DNA from: Saccharomycopsis fibuligera x Saccharomycopsis cf. fibuligera
Taxonomy: Eukaryota > Ascomycota > Saccharomycetes > Ascoideales > Saccharomycopsidaceae
Reading direction: 5' to 3'
Assembly (NCBI GenBank): GCA_001936135.1
Contig: CP012821.1
Span: 744,001 to 808,000 of the forward strand
Length of the DNA stretch: 64,000 bases
The notes under the pieces were generated by a model that was not told the origin of the DNA, did not search any database, and worked only from the letters and a program-made list of their open reading frames with translations. A program made the translations under genes and the position numbers. Below are positions 39,487 through 49,740 of this stretch, piece after piece; position 1 is the first letter of the stretch, and every line of letters starts with the position of its first letter.

Positions 39487-41064
39487 ATGTACGGCTACAT
39501 GGACTATATTGTCAAGTGTTTTAATGTCATCAACAGCTGGGACGAGAGCAATTTGTACCCTGCGGTGATCGCCACTCCTAAGTCGATTCTTGACTTTTCA
39601 TTGCCCAATTCAGTTTCCGTTGACATCAACAAGAAATCCTCGGACTATTCCACCAATTCTCTCACCCTTTCTAACTATGGCTCCATCAATGGCTCAATTT
39701 CGTACTTGTACTCCTCTAGTAACTTGAAGAATGTATTTTCTTCTGCCAATATATCCTTACAGGATGCAATTAATACTTACCAGTTTGTCGACTCGCTTTC
39801 TGTATCTAGTCACAATCAATTGCTTGCTAATAGTAATAGAAAAGCCACCGGACCCACTTCAATCAACAATAACGCATTGTTATATGGTAATTTGAACTTT
39901 CCTAGTAACATACTAGAAGCATTGATTATCAAAAACTTTGATCAGCATACCAGATTGCTTGTTAAGTGTCTCAGCACAAATTCAAACTTTATCAAAAACC
40001 ATGGGATCTTGACTATCTATTATCAAAAAAATTATCCTAAAATGTCCAATGAATTCATTTATTCATCTAATGAAGGTTTGATTGGGTTCAGAAACTTGTT
40101 TAATGTCAATTTGAGCTCTTTCAGTGATGCCACCTTCGCATCATCCTTCAATAATAATAACAATAATGATAATTCTGCATTTTCAAACTCATCAACACAT
40201 AGCAAGTTCAACAGTAACACTCAAGGATTTGGAAATCTGTCGGGTAGCAACAAGGTTTTTTATGATAACTCAAAATTATCCATCGGCACAGAAATCTGGT
40301 ACGGAATCTTAAATATGACTCCAGGCTTTTCAAACTCTGTGCGGTACTCTACTTATTCAACTTACTCTGGAAAACCATTGACCATAACTTTATCATTGAA
40401 CCCCTTAATTGGGTTATTATCATCTACGTATACAGTAAAAACATCACTCAATAGCACTTTTTGTTCCAAATATGATTTTAATGTTTATTCATATGAGAGT
40501 AATCTTTCATTAGGTTGCGAATTATGGAATTTTAATGGGAATTTGAATGAAGAAATTGAACGATTGTTAGCATTGAATAACAAGTATAACAAAAGTTTCA
40601 AAAAATTAATTAAGAGGGGAAATGCAAATGTCGCTAATGAGCGCGGATTATCAACATCCAACAAACAATATCTCAACATTTATAATAGTCCTAATTCTCA
40701 TCACCCTCTTAATGACAATAATCAGTACAATTTCCATAATTTTCATGAAAATAACAATGCTCCAGAAATAGCTGCGTCACAATCCAACATACAACATCAA
40801 CAAAAACATCATGGCTCGGCCACTACCAACATTGAAAAATTCAAAGACTTGTACAAAAGTATAAATTATTCAAGTGTCGTGAAACTTTCTACCAGTACCA
40901 ATGACAAAAATTTGAAAGTTTTATGGGAGGGCAAATATAAAGATTTTTTGGTTGAACTTGGTTGTAATATAACTCCGTTTAATAAAAGTATAGAAAATTT
41001 AAGAGATGTCAGTTATTTTCCTAATGTTAGCAAGTTTGGTATTTCTTTACAGTACAATTCATGA
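39487..41064 (+). CDS. MDM10: Mitochondrial outer-membrane beta-barrel Mdm10
   Basis: Mdm10 is the outer-membrane anchor of the ER-mitochondria ERMES complex and also a partner of the SAM complex. The 525-residue product starts MYGYMDYIVKCFNVINSWDE, matching the family N-terminus. It continues with alternating strands, including TPKSILDFSLPNSVSV and SIGTEIWYGILNMTPGFSNS. The barrel ends with WEGKYKDFLVELGCNI and KFGISLQYNS, a C-terminal beta-signal-like strand. Long Asn/Ser/His-rich loops (for example about residues 215-250 and 385-450) lengthen it. The ATG at 39487 was preferred to an upstream GTG. Confidence 0.9.
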   Translation: MYGYMDYIVKCFNVINSWDESNLYPAVIATPKSILDFSLPNSVSVDINKKSSDYSTNSLTLSNYGSINGSISYLYSSSNLKNVFSSANISLQDAINTYQFVDSLSVSSHNQLLANSNRKATGPTSINNNALLYGNLNFPSNILEALIIKNFDQHTRLLVKCLSTNSNFIKNHGILTIYYQKNYPKMSNEFIYSSNEGLIGFRNLFNVNLSSFSDATFASSFNNNNNNDNSAFSNSSTHSKFNSNTQGFGNLSGSNKVFYDNSKLSIGTEIWYGILNMTPGFSNSVRYSTYSTYSGKPLTITLSLNPLIGLLSSTYTVKTSLNSTFCSKYDFNVYSYESNLSLGCELWNFNGNLNEEIERLLALNNKYNKSFKKLIKRGNANVANERGLSTSNKQYLNIYNSPNSHHPLNDNNQYNFHNFHENNNAPEIAASQSNIQHQQKHHGSATTNIEKFKDLYKSINYSSVVKLSTSTNDKNLKVLWEGKYKDFLVELGCNITPFNKSIENLRDVSYFPNVSKFGISLQYNS

Positions 41065-41289
41065 GTGATTATTTACTTAATTATATATATACATTGTTAT
41101 CGCTACTATATTCAAAGCTTTAGCCACCACCTGTATTATAGGAAAATCAGCATAATCGAAGCTGATAATAAAAGTTATGTTTGATGTATGTTAACATGAA
41201 ATAATACAATACAAAAGTTCCATCTGTAAGGAATGTTAACAACAAAAAAAAAAATTATATTAATGCCCTATATGTTTCATTAAGCACAA

Positions 41290-42759
41290 TTAAAAGAAAT
41301 CGTCAAAATCACCATCCTCACTAGCTCTGATCAACTCCATCTCCTGCTCGTACTCAGAAATATCCTTGTTATTAAAACGATTCTTGGTTTCTGGATAATT
41401 CATTTCCTTAACAAAAGACTTTTTGATACTATTTATAGCCTCAATTCTTTTGTTAAATTCAAATGCAGGAATGTCGGAATCATAAATGTTTAAAAATTCC
41501 TTGGATTTCATATATGAGTTTTCGTTATCCAAACTAGCTTCAATAATGTGATCCTTAATCAATTTGTTCAAAATGTATTCAGTGCTAATTTCAGAATCCA
41601 TTTTCAATTTAATACAAATATCCTTGATGGAAATTTTCTTATAACATAATGATATTGATCTAATACCAGCTTTGATAACATTTTTTCTTAATCTCAAAAT
41701 CAATGCGTATGTTTTATCTTTCACAAACACGTTGTTAAATTTTTCCAAACTTTGATTAAATAAACTTAAGTCCCCTAGTCTGACAGCTTTGGTAATTTCC
41801 ATATATGGTTTCAATGATTTTTGGCAATTCACATCGGTAAAAATTTTCAAATCTGGAATATCCCCCATCAACAATTCAATAATAATCTTCAATTTATTAG
41901 CATTGATTAAAAATCCCTTAATGTATTTTGACTGGGGTGCCTTTCTTATGGAATTAATAATGTAGTTCAACGCAGTAGTGTAGTTTAGTTTAATAGCATT
42001 GATTTTAGACAAGTAATAGTAGTATCTTGCATACAAGTTGTTACCGCAGTTTTCGGGAAATTCAACTTTTGAAACAAAATTGATGGCTTGAGTAATATCA
42101 TTGACCAAAGCATAATTTCTGAGAAGCAAAGTGATGATGGAAGCAGTAGTTTCATCATCATGCTTCAAAGTAGCAGTTTTCAATGATAAAAGCAAGCTAC
42201 GTCTGATATCAACCAAATTATCAAATGTTTCAACTTGACCTTTTTTATTGGCATTATTGTTGATATCCAACAATTCAGCTGTTCTTTGAATGTAAAACCA
42301 GATCTTTGCTTGTAAGTAATCTAAAGATCTCTTATCGTAAGACTTTAGCAACTCAATAATTTTGACATTGAGCTTTAGAGAATCATTCAATTTGTTGTTG
42401 TCATGAAGGTAAAGTTGCAATAACAAGTGAATGAACAAGTCAGCTTCAGGGGTTAATTTGACCAATGCTGCTGTGGCGTTTATCTTATTATCATTGTTTG
42501 GCTGGTAAGAAGTGGCGCCTAAGAATTTGAGCAAATATGGTTTTTGGAAATCTGCATCCTTGTAGTATTTGTCAATAAAATTGGCAAGAATATCGCCTGT
42601 CAATTTCTTTCTAAGAGGTGGCAATTCCCTCAACACTTTCAATATTAATTTGGAATCAGAATTGTTGGATGCAGTTTGAATTATTTCAAACTTTTCATTA
42701 AATTCTTGCAATGTCAAGTCATCTTCAACAGATGCGTCCACGAGCTCAATGTCACTCAT
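41290..42759 (-). CDS. RPN3: 26S proteasome lid subunit Rpn3
   Basis: Non-ATPase regulatory lid subunit (PSMD3). The 489-residue product has alpha-helical repeats leading to a PCI domain. Blocks shared with yeast Rpn3 include SLKTATLKHDDETTASIITLLLRN, ARYYYYLSKINAIKLNYTTA, IINSIRKAPQSK, LLMGDIPDLKIF, TKAVRLGDLSLFNQ and RLRKNVIKAGIRSISLCYKKIS. The C-terminus is acidic and ends DGDFDDFF, similar in character to yeast Rpn3. The start is the ATG at 42759. Confidence 0.93.
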   Translation of the reverse strand: MSDIELVDASVEDDLTLQEFNEKFEIIQTASNNSDSKLILKVLRELPPLRKKLTGDILANFIDKYYKDADFQKPYLLKFLGATSYQPNNDNKINATAALVKLTPEADLFIHLLLQLYLHDNNKLNDSLKLNVKIIELLKSYDKRSLDYLQAKIWFYIQRTAELLDINNNANKKGQVETFDNLVDIRRSLLLSLKTATLKHDDETTASIITLLLRNYALVNDITQAINFVSKVEFPENCGNNLYARYYYYLSKINAIKLNYTTALNYIINSIRKAPQSKYIKGFLINANKLKIIIELLMGDIPDLKIFTDVNCQKSLKPYMEITKAVRLGDLSLFNQSLEKFNNVFVKDKTYALILRLRKNVIKAGIRSISLCYKKISIKDICIKLKMDSEISTEYILNKLIKDHIIEASLDNENSYMKSKEFLNIYDSDIPAFEFNKRIEAINSIKKSFVKEMNYPETKNRFNNKDISEYEQEMELIRASEDGDFDDFF

Positions 42760-43863
42760 TATTGTTGTATACTAATAAAAATTTTGGTTGGATAATTTAT
42801 CTTGGGAAAGGAAAGTGAACTATAAACTAATTGCTCTTTTTTAAATTGATCAGTTAGTTTTACACAGCAGCAACATCAACTAGCAGAACTACACTTTGCC
42901 GGCGATTTGTCGCCTCAATATTACTGATGTCTTGCCACCGTTGATTATTGGGAATCCAGAGGAAAAACAAAATGCTTTGCATTTCATCATACAAATCATC
43001 CAGACTAATTACCCGGCGGAAATACAATATTACCACTGCATATACCCAAAGCAGAGACTGAGCCCAGGCAATATACACCAATAATTTTCATTACCTATTG
43101 ATCCAAGCCTGTCAACATTAAGTGCGTGTCTGTTCTTCTCAAAACTAAAGCAATAGATTTTGACATCCACCCAATAACAGTCAACAGAGAAAAAAAGCAC
43201 CAGCTAGAAGCAGGTACATGCTGTTGACTGTATCTGAGCAAGAACATTTGCTATTCAATGTACCGCAATTCATACAGATTAGAGAACACACATAGCTTTG
43301 ACTGTTCAATCCACCTTGTATTGCGGATAACTAGATTTGATGCAATAATCTACAATTGTAAAAACTAAAAATTAAATTTAGGAGTACCGCAAAAGAGGCG
43401 ATATATTATTCTATTTACTATTGATGAATTTGTTTCTCTTACCCTATTCCCAAGGTATTCTTCATCACTTCAAATTTTTTTTTGATCCTTCCAAACGAAT
43501 TTTATCATTGATCTGGGATCAGAGATTTCCTATAAGTACCAAGTTAGTAACAAGGTGTGTTAATAGGTACCTTCTCCACAACATCCCGAACTCTCCCTAA
43601 AGAGAATCACTTCAAAGGAACCGTCTTGCGACAGCTCAACTAAGAGGAATATGTCAAAGGATAACAACTCATCATGAAAAGTAAAAAACTTTTGGAAGGA
43701 TGAAGAAAGGAAAAAGAAAAAAAAGAGGGAAAATAGAAGAAGTTGTGAAAAGAAAGAAATTTTTTGTATTTAAACCATTTTTTTGGTGATGAGTCTGCAT
43801 ATTATTTACCCGGGGTTATAGTCACACGTGCGGGTAATTAAGGAAGATATTGAGGGTGCTTTC
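42760..43863. other. Intergenic region, no gene recognised
   Basis: 1.1 kb between RPN3's promoter and a solo LTR. Overlapping open frames of 60-75 codons on both strands at 42860-43084 show no family resemblance. The segment at about 43680-43760 is A/G-rich on the + strand. Nothing else was recognised. Confidence 0.5.
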
Positions 43864-44248
43864 TGTCGGAGTATAGTGACTAGATCTGCTACCCATACCT
43901 GAGGTTGTCCCCTCTGGATAGCACTGGTTAGACTAGTCTCTCCTCTAGTAGTGAAGGATAGCCACCTACTAATATTTTTCTTTAGTAATGAAATTGGACT
44001 TATATTCCTTGCTTATTATAAACTATATCATTTAATAAAAACATTCTGTCTTTCAGACTATATATAATAATTTCATTCCTCACCCATAATGCTCAGGTGA
44101 TGAAAAATTTTCCATCACATCTTTGATGTTGTTCTCCTTAGCAACTATGCGTGCGCTCAAATGTTCTCGGCCGCAAAAGGCAGTTTACCAAAAAGGAGAT
44201 TATACCAAATTGACGGTATGAAAGATGTTAATTGGTATAAAACCAACA
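43864..44248 (-). mobile_element. Solo LTR of the copia family with target duplication
   Basis: Reverse complement of the LTR at 57309: it starts TGTCGGAGTATAGTGACTA and ends TATAAAACCAACA, 385 bp. Flanking CTTTC is present on both sides (43859-43863 and 44249-44253), a 5-bp target duplication. It is much closer to the full element than the relic at 19361. It lies about 390 bp on the 5' side of tRNA-Pro. Confidence 0.94.
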
Positions 44249-44641
44249 CTTTCAACATAAAAGAGCAATGATAAACCAAAGACTTCAACTGTATGCTTCG
44301 CAGCGCTGCACCAACCTATTTGTTGGTTTCAAGTTTCTTTGCATATTGAAACTCAATGATTTACCTATCCTCTTGGAGAGCTTCCATAAATGATTTTAGT
44401 GAACGCTTTGGCCAATGGTCCATCAACTTTCAACTTTCCCTTTGAGAGAAATAGAATGAAATAAAATAAAATTGTCAAAGCATAGAAAATTCAAGAAGGG
44501 TCAAATTTTAAAAGACGTCAGAACACCTTCACAAACACCATAAAATACCACCATATCTGAATTTTGCCATTTGTAATTACCGGACTATGCCTATCTTGCA
44601 TATACATCTGTATTGAGACTAAAAAACTCGAACCAATAACT

Positions 44642-44748
44642 GGCCGCATGGTCTAGAGGTATGATTCTCGCTTTGGGTAGCGAGCTCAGGAAAACCTGAG
44701 CTTAAACGAACATGTGAGAGGTCCAGGGTTCAATTCCCTGTGTGGCCC
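44642..44748 (+). tRNA. tRNA-Pro (TGG) with 35-nt intron
   Basis: Acceptor GGCCGCA pairs with TGTGGCC, with discriminator C at 44748. The D-arm contains GGTCTAGAGGT, the anticodon TGG is at 44674-44676, and the T-arm is CCAGGGTTCAATTCCCTG. The intron is about 44678-44712, between position 37 and the 3' half of the anticodon stem. It contains a perfect hairpin AGCTCAGG/CCTGAGCT with an AAAA loop. Confidence 0.94.
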
Positions 44749-45616
44749 AGTTTTTTTTCCAAAAACTCTGAACTTTTTGCATTTTATCCAACAGATGAGA
44801 TCAACATATCAAAGCTGACGAACATTGAGTTTTAAACCAACAAACCTGAATACAGTTAACCAATATTTATTACAGAATAACTTCGTGGATCTTTAATTGG
44901 TGCACAATACACGTATTTACTACTATTGATCGCCAATCACTAACATGTTTTGTATTCAGTCTGATTATTATTTATACATGGTCCAACCCAATATTTTTAT
45001 ATATTTATTATTAGTTAGTTATAGTGGAAATACAAGGCTTTTACATCCAAAATTTGAACTCTGAGATGTCAGTATTCCGTAAAAAGCTGTTAATTGTTGA
45101 TTGATACTAATGGAGTTTTCATTTACCTGAATTTCCCATGTAAAATAGCAATTAAACTATACTGTATATGCTATACAGATAAGTCTATAAGATTAAATTT
45201 TGTATCAGCAGTAAACAGATAAGAAATAGATTTTCACGCACATTGGGCAACAACTAATCAGGGTGTTACGTAGAGAACAAAGCGCAGAAATGTTAAAAAT
45301 ACAAGACCAATGCATTGATCAACTACTAAGAAACACTGGGGGCATTGTCTATGAAACGTGAAGGGCTAAAAAATAAATAAGGAAAACAGCTAATGATGGA
45401 TATGCTAGAGTATTAGGAATGAGAAGCAAAAATCGAAAACAGAAAAGATAGGAAAAATGATCACTTTTTATTTTTGGTTTTTCAAGATCAAAATGGGCTT
45501 TTGATCAAGGATAAAACAAGAAACGTAAACAAGCACCTACAACAATAATTGATTTTCTGTACTGAAAGAAGAAAAGCTGTAAAAAGATCATACCAGTCTC
45601 AATTACAGTCTCGATA
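44749..45616. other. tRNA downstream region with dispersed repeat B
   Basis: 868 bp without a protein gene. About 44880-45240 is a copy of repeat family B; the rest is AT-rich and unremarkable. Confidence 0.55.
44880..45240 (+). repeat. Dispersed repeat family B
   Basis: The segment around 44950-45080 reads, inverted, almost unchanged at 63830-64000: TTTGTATTCAGTCTGATTAT, CCAACCCAATATTTTTATAT, ATACAAGGCTTTTAC and GAGATGTCAGTATTCCG. A more diverged direct copy is at 18780-19340. Copy ends could not be defined by eye. Confidence 0.75.
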
Positions 45617-46829
45617 TCAAGTCAAACCGTAAAATCTGCCACGTTGATCAGTAAACTCCTCCCCTTTGATATTTAACTTAGAGAGTCCGCTAACTCCCAA
45701 ACTTTCCAAAGTCGCAGCTTTACTTTGGTCCTCTTTGGCGCTTTCATCGTCGCCATCTGACCCAGATTCGTTGGCGTTGATTGGAGTAGCGCTGCCAGCG
45801 CTGCTGAGACCAGTAACAGGGACACTGACAACATGCTTGTCAGCAGCAACAGCTTTTGAAGAATGACGATAGTTGTCAACAATAGTAGTGCTTAAACTTT
45901 CCTTAGTATTGTCCCGATCGCGATATGGAGCTAAACAAATCTCTTTTTCTGGTCGTGAATGGTTATCTATAACTTTCGCAATAGTGTGAGCATTGTGAGT
46001 ATGTCTTTTTGCAGCTTTGACTCGTTGGGCGATTAATGGAGCAATACCGTCACAAATCAATGAGATGCCAATGCTTTCGGCGCCTCTTGGAAGAATCGTA
46101 TCTGCGTTTTCCTTTGTCTTTTGAGTTGCGTTAGTAACAGGTTTTGAAAAGCATTTAATTTTTTTGATTATTCATGTTTTAATTTTTTTTTTTTTTTGGT
46201 TCACAGAACACAAACTGCTCATGCTAGATAAGCTAAGACGGAAATACATACTGGGAAGATAAACTCGCTAAATTCAGGTCTAGCATAATTCATATACTGG
46301 TCAATAACCTCCTCCAAAGGAAGTTTGTTTTCCACGGTATCTCTTTGCACTAAGTAGACAATGTTAGTATCGTGAGCTGACAATTAGAAGCAAAGACAAA
46401 AACGAACAAACGTGCGTTAAATCAACGCATAGTAAATGCAAACACCTACCCCAGCGAACCAACCGTGTATCAGCGTCCCCGTCAACAAAAACTTTCATTA
46501 AAGCCAACTTATTCAACTCCCTATCGTACAAAGCATACAAGCCATGAACCAAGAAAATTGGATATTTGGCCTCGCCGCTACTACTTGCGCCATCAGTGTT
46601 TGTATTTTCATCATTGATTTTGGTTGCTTGACGATACAAGACGCTATCCTTGTTGAGAAGGTCTTCTCTTAGTTTTTTGAAGTTGAATCTGCTAGGCAAC
46701 GGAATGGTCTTATTCTTGTTTTTAATTTGCTCTGTTTGCTCATTATTATTGACAGCAGAAGGAGGAGGACTAGGAGTGATGATGCTGGGAATTGCTGGCT
46801 TTGTTTTGGACTTGCGGCTCAACTCGCTG

Positions 46830-46861
<32 letters not shown>

Positions 46862-47086
46862 AGTTTGGCCAATAGACTTCGCATACGACGTGCTCAAGGC
46901 AGACTGAGACTCAGCTAACGGCTTGAACAAGTAATTGTTCATGCTGACTAGATGAATATCGACCAATTTCCTCAACGACGACGAAGCCTGGAGCTCTTTA
47001 CTGAGAGCATGGCAAACGGTGGACTTCCCACTTGAGTGGCCGCCGGCCACTAGTATTATAGCAGCATGGTCTGTGTTTCTTGGCAT
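45617..47086 (-). CDS. DAS2: Uridine-kinase/DAS2-like P-loop kinase, three exons
   Basis: Exons are 47086-46450, 46349-46252 and 46117-45617. Intron 1 (100 nt) has donor GTAGGT, branch TACTAAC and acceptor CTTAG. Intron 2 (134 nt) has GTATGT, TACTAAC and CAAAAG. Splicing restores the NMP-kinase-like pattern: P-loop AGGHSSGKST (residues 14-23), FLVHGLYALYD, FVDGDADTRLVRWVQRDT, then FSEFIFP joined to TKENADTILPRGAES. The spliced length is 411 residues, well above yeast Das2 (232), owing to a Gln-rich insert after residue 75 (ten CAG codons), a Pro/Asn/Lys-rich stretch, and a C-terminal extension. Das2 is a putative uridine-kinase relative; its substrate is unproven. The rare GTAGGT donor is supported by the restored frame and family match. 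Confidence 0.85.
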
Positions 47087-47216
47087 TTGAGACGTTCGGC
47101 TGTGGGATCTGGGAGCTTAGTCACTGGCCTGTGTTCGACGGCAAACGGCTGGATGGTGGAGGACAGACACTTTCTCGAGACTGCTCGCTATCTCCATCGT
47201 AAACTCAAAGGAAATG

Positions 47217-47249
<33 letters not shown>

Positions 47250-48363
47250 GATAGCGGGCTGCAGGAGAAGAGAGGAAAAAATTGATTCTTGATCCGTCTG
47301 TAGAAACGCTACGTTCATGCAGGTATCATGTGATTGGGTTTATAGCTATCAGATATCGGCGCGCAGCACGCTGCTGGGGGTTCAGTAGGGACAGACGAAG
47401 GAGCCTACTCAGGGAGTATTAATAAGGCCCCGTGCTGGTTGCACTCCAGGGCAACGGGGGGTCCGGCAGTCTTGGCAGCATTGAGAGCAGAGCGAAGGCA
47501 GCGGTGGCTAGCTGAAAAGACTAGAAAAAAGGAACATAGGAAAAGCACCGATGCTTGCTTGGCCACAGCCAAGAAAGGAATATCTTTACGGAGGCGCAGC
47601 TAGCACGCCTTGTAGATTTACAACTGTGCCAGCAACAGAAACAACAAAGATGGCAGATAATAGCATTGTTTCTCTGCGGACTGCAGCTGGTGCCAACGGT
47701 GCCAATTGGCAAATGGTTGCCAAGGGCGGCGCACACAAGTGAAGCTGAGGGCAAGTTTATGACTGGGACTGACAGAACGGCCGGAACGCATTGTGCGAAA
47801 GAAAAGGAACGCGCACTAACCGGAGCATCGAGCCCCAGCGCCGGAGCTCACTGGGATCAGCACAGTCGCACAATAGCATTACCAGCCGGCAAGGAGGTGT
47901 GGAGGCATGTTGAGTCTTAGACGCAGGCGCGGAGCCCGGACTTGACAGGGCAGTGCGCACCGTACGCTATCGTGGGCATCTACAATATTCCAGAGAGTCT
48001 GTCGCAAAATACACGTTGGCACGTTGGCACGTGCAGGCTGGCTCGCTCGCAGCTGCATCTGCGACTGCTGCGCGCAGTATTCTACAGAGCTAGAATCGCT
48101 CGCAAAGTAAACAATGTAAAAGTCATAAAAATTGATTCATAGTATAGTCAGGAGAGGAGTGAGTAACAGGAGTACGAAAAAAATGTAGATGTGGAATATG
48201 GAACAGCACCGCCGAGAGAGAACAACAAGCCAGGAAAAAAAAACAAAAAACGAAGGCATCATAAGAATTTGGTCATAAAAGTGAAATGGTACAGCGCCGC
48301 ATCAAGCAGCGTCTGAGAAGCAGAATATGGAAAAAACAGCAGACAGGAGACAGCAGACACCGT
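47087..48363. other. Intergenic region, GC-rich, no gene recognised
   Basis: 1.28 kb. An A31 tract at 47217-47247 lies upstream of the kinase gene. From about 47300 the base composition becomes GC-richer than the surrounding genes. A 121-codon open frame at 47555-47920 lacks any recognisable motif and starts with a non-ATG codon, so it was not called. Confidence 0.5.
47217..47247. repeat. Poly(dA) tract, 31 nt
   Basis: Uninterrupted A run about 130 bp upstream of the DAS2-like start (poly(T) on the coding strand). Confidence 0.95.
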
Positions 48364-48648
48364 TCAGTGCTGGGAGTGGCCCGGGATGTGGACCTCCTCC
48401 TCGTTGGCAGTGGACACGGTTGGAACAAAGGTGCCGTCGCTGGCGGCATTGTGCTGGAAGTCAGCGGCGTCGTAGTGGGTCATTGCTGGCGACACAAAAG
48501 TGGCCATGGATCTTTTGGCACTGGCCAAGTTCTGTGTCTTGCTGACGGCGTTTTTCTTAGCCGCCTGCTTGCCCATGAGCTTGGCAGTGGTCACTGGAAT
48601 GTAGCATCTGGAAGCAGTGACAGTGGAGTTAACGATGAACTTGGACAT
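48364..48648 (-). CDS. Small hypothetical protein, 94 aa
   Basis: An ATG-initiated frame (CAT at 48646-48648) encodes MSKFIVNSTVTASRCYIPVT and so on. The first 50 residues are rich in Ser, Thr, Lys and Ala with few acidic residues, as in mitochondrial presequences. The second half is acidic and His-containing (EEEVHIPGHSQH end). The minus-strand upstream sequence has TTATAAAAGG (near 48800-48810), a good TATA box about 160 bp before the ATG, next to a C-rich block. This arrangement is common in strongly induced yeast genes. I do not recognise a family. The opposite strand also has open frames, so coding status rests on the ATG, TATA box and composition. Confidence 0.55.
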   Translation of the reverse strand: MSKFIVNSTVTASRCYIPVTTAKLMGKQAAKKNAVSKTQNLASAKRSMATFVSPAMTHYDAADFQHNAASDGTFVPTVSTANEEEVHIPGHSQH

Positions 48649-49512
48649 TGTGAGTATGGGGGCGTACGGAAAAGTGCAATTGCGAGATTTGGCTGATTGG
48701 CAGGTAAAGAAGCAGTGGCGATTGATAAGACAAGCGAGATACTGAAAAATGAAAAAAAAAGCCTGCTCTGTGCAAGGAAAACACAGGGGTCCAGAGGGCC
48801 TTTTATAATGTTGGCGCGCGGGGGCAACTTGTGCTGGAGGCCGATGTTAGCAGCTGCTGCTGCGGAAGAGAGCCCAGGAGAAACGGAGCACAAGTAGCTG
48901 CATAATCGTGATAACGTCAATCTTGGATTTAGCTCCAGTTCTCCGGGAGCTGGCGGTTGTGCCGGTGCGCATGGTTATGCGGCGAGTGCGACTAGCAGAG
49001 AGAGGGTGCGCACACCGCCGAACTCTAGTCTCGATTGTCTCGCAGTTTGCGCTGGACTGTCACCGCTGCAGGTCTGTGAACAGCTGTGGACGCCGGCCAC
49101 AGAGGGCGACAGAAAACGGTTCTTCCGCTGCTCCATGTTTGCGAAGCGGTGCGCGACGGTGCGTCACAGTGCGCGACGGTGCGCTGCGGCGCTCCACGCT
49201 GCACCCAGCCGCGCCCAGCTGCATTGCCTGCTGGCCTGTTTTCTTGCTTCTGGTGCTTGCGTAACTGCTTACGTGCCGGAGCGGCTGGGTTACGTAAGCA
49301 CAGGGTAACCGCGGCGGCCCGCGAAGGCGTGGACGGAAACATCAAGAACATCAAGAACATCAAGAACAGCATCGTCATCAAGAAGAACGCCAGGAAAGCG
49401 CTGACAACTACTGCCCGACTGGTACGACAGACGGAGCATCACTGATCCACCGAGCCGCTGCATTGCCACGAACCGCCGCCAACGCCCGCTACTGAAACAA
49501 CCTCACCCCGCA
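48649..49512. promoter_or_regulatory. Divergent GC-rich intergenic region upstream of VMA21
   Basis: 864 bp between the small hypothetical gene and VMA21. It contains the TATA box for the minus-strand gene and a strongly GC/CpG-rich stretch at about 48950-49330, with repeated GTGCGCGACGGTGCG-like units near 49150-49195. An ATCAAGAAC repeat (four units) lies at about 49340-49372. Open frames across it on several strands are a composition effect. Confidence 0.5.
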
Positions 49513-49740
49513 ATGGCCGTCGACATCCCAAGGGAGGTCATCCAGAAGTTGGTCTTCTTCACCGCTGCCATGATCACATTGCCGCTCCTCACATTCTTTG
49601 GCTTGCTGGGCCTCACCGACAACACCTTGGTCTCCGGCGGCGCCGCTGCTCTTGCCGCGAACGTGGTGTTGGTCGGCTACTTGATTGTGGCGTTTACTGA
49701 GAAGATCCCTGTCCAGGAGAAGGAAAAAAAGCAGAACTGA
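49513..49740 (+). CDS. VMA21: V-ATPase assembly factor Vma21
   Basis: ER membrane chaperone for assembly of the vacuolar H+-ATPase V0 sector. The 75-residue product has the family start [20 protein letters not shown] and two hydrophobic helices (about 11-31 and 38-60). The conserved [20 protein letters not shown] lies between and within them. It ends KEKKQN, a dilysine KKxx ER-retrieval signal. The length matches yeast Vma21 (77 aa). The start is the only ATG giving the conserved N-terminus. Confidence 0.96.
   Translation: MAVDIPREVIQKLVFFTAAMITLPLLTFFGLLGLTDNTLVSGGAAALAANVVLVGYLIVAFTEKIPVQEKEKKQN

Noticed and set aside
42860-43084. Overlapping 62-73-codon frames beyond RPN3
   Set aside because: No family similarity and both strands open; coding status unsupported.
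47555-47920. 121-codon open frame in the GC-rich spacer
   Set aside because: It lacks an ATG at its start, has no recognisable domain, and GC-rich DNA yields long chance frames.
49006-49445. Overlapping 100-119-codon frames upstream of VMA21
   Set aside because: Open in several frames and both strands at once, as expected from GC-rich composition.
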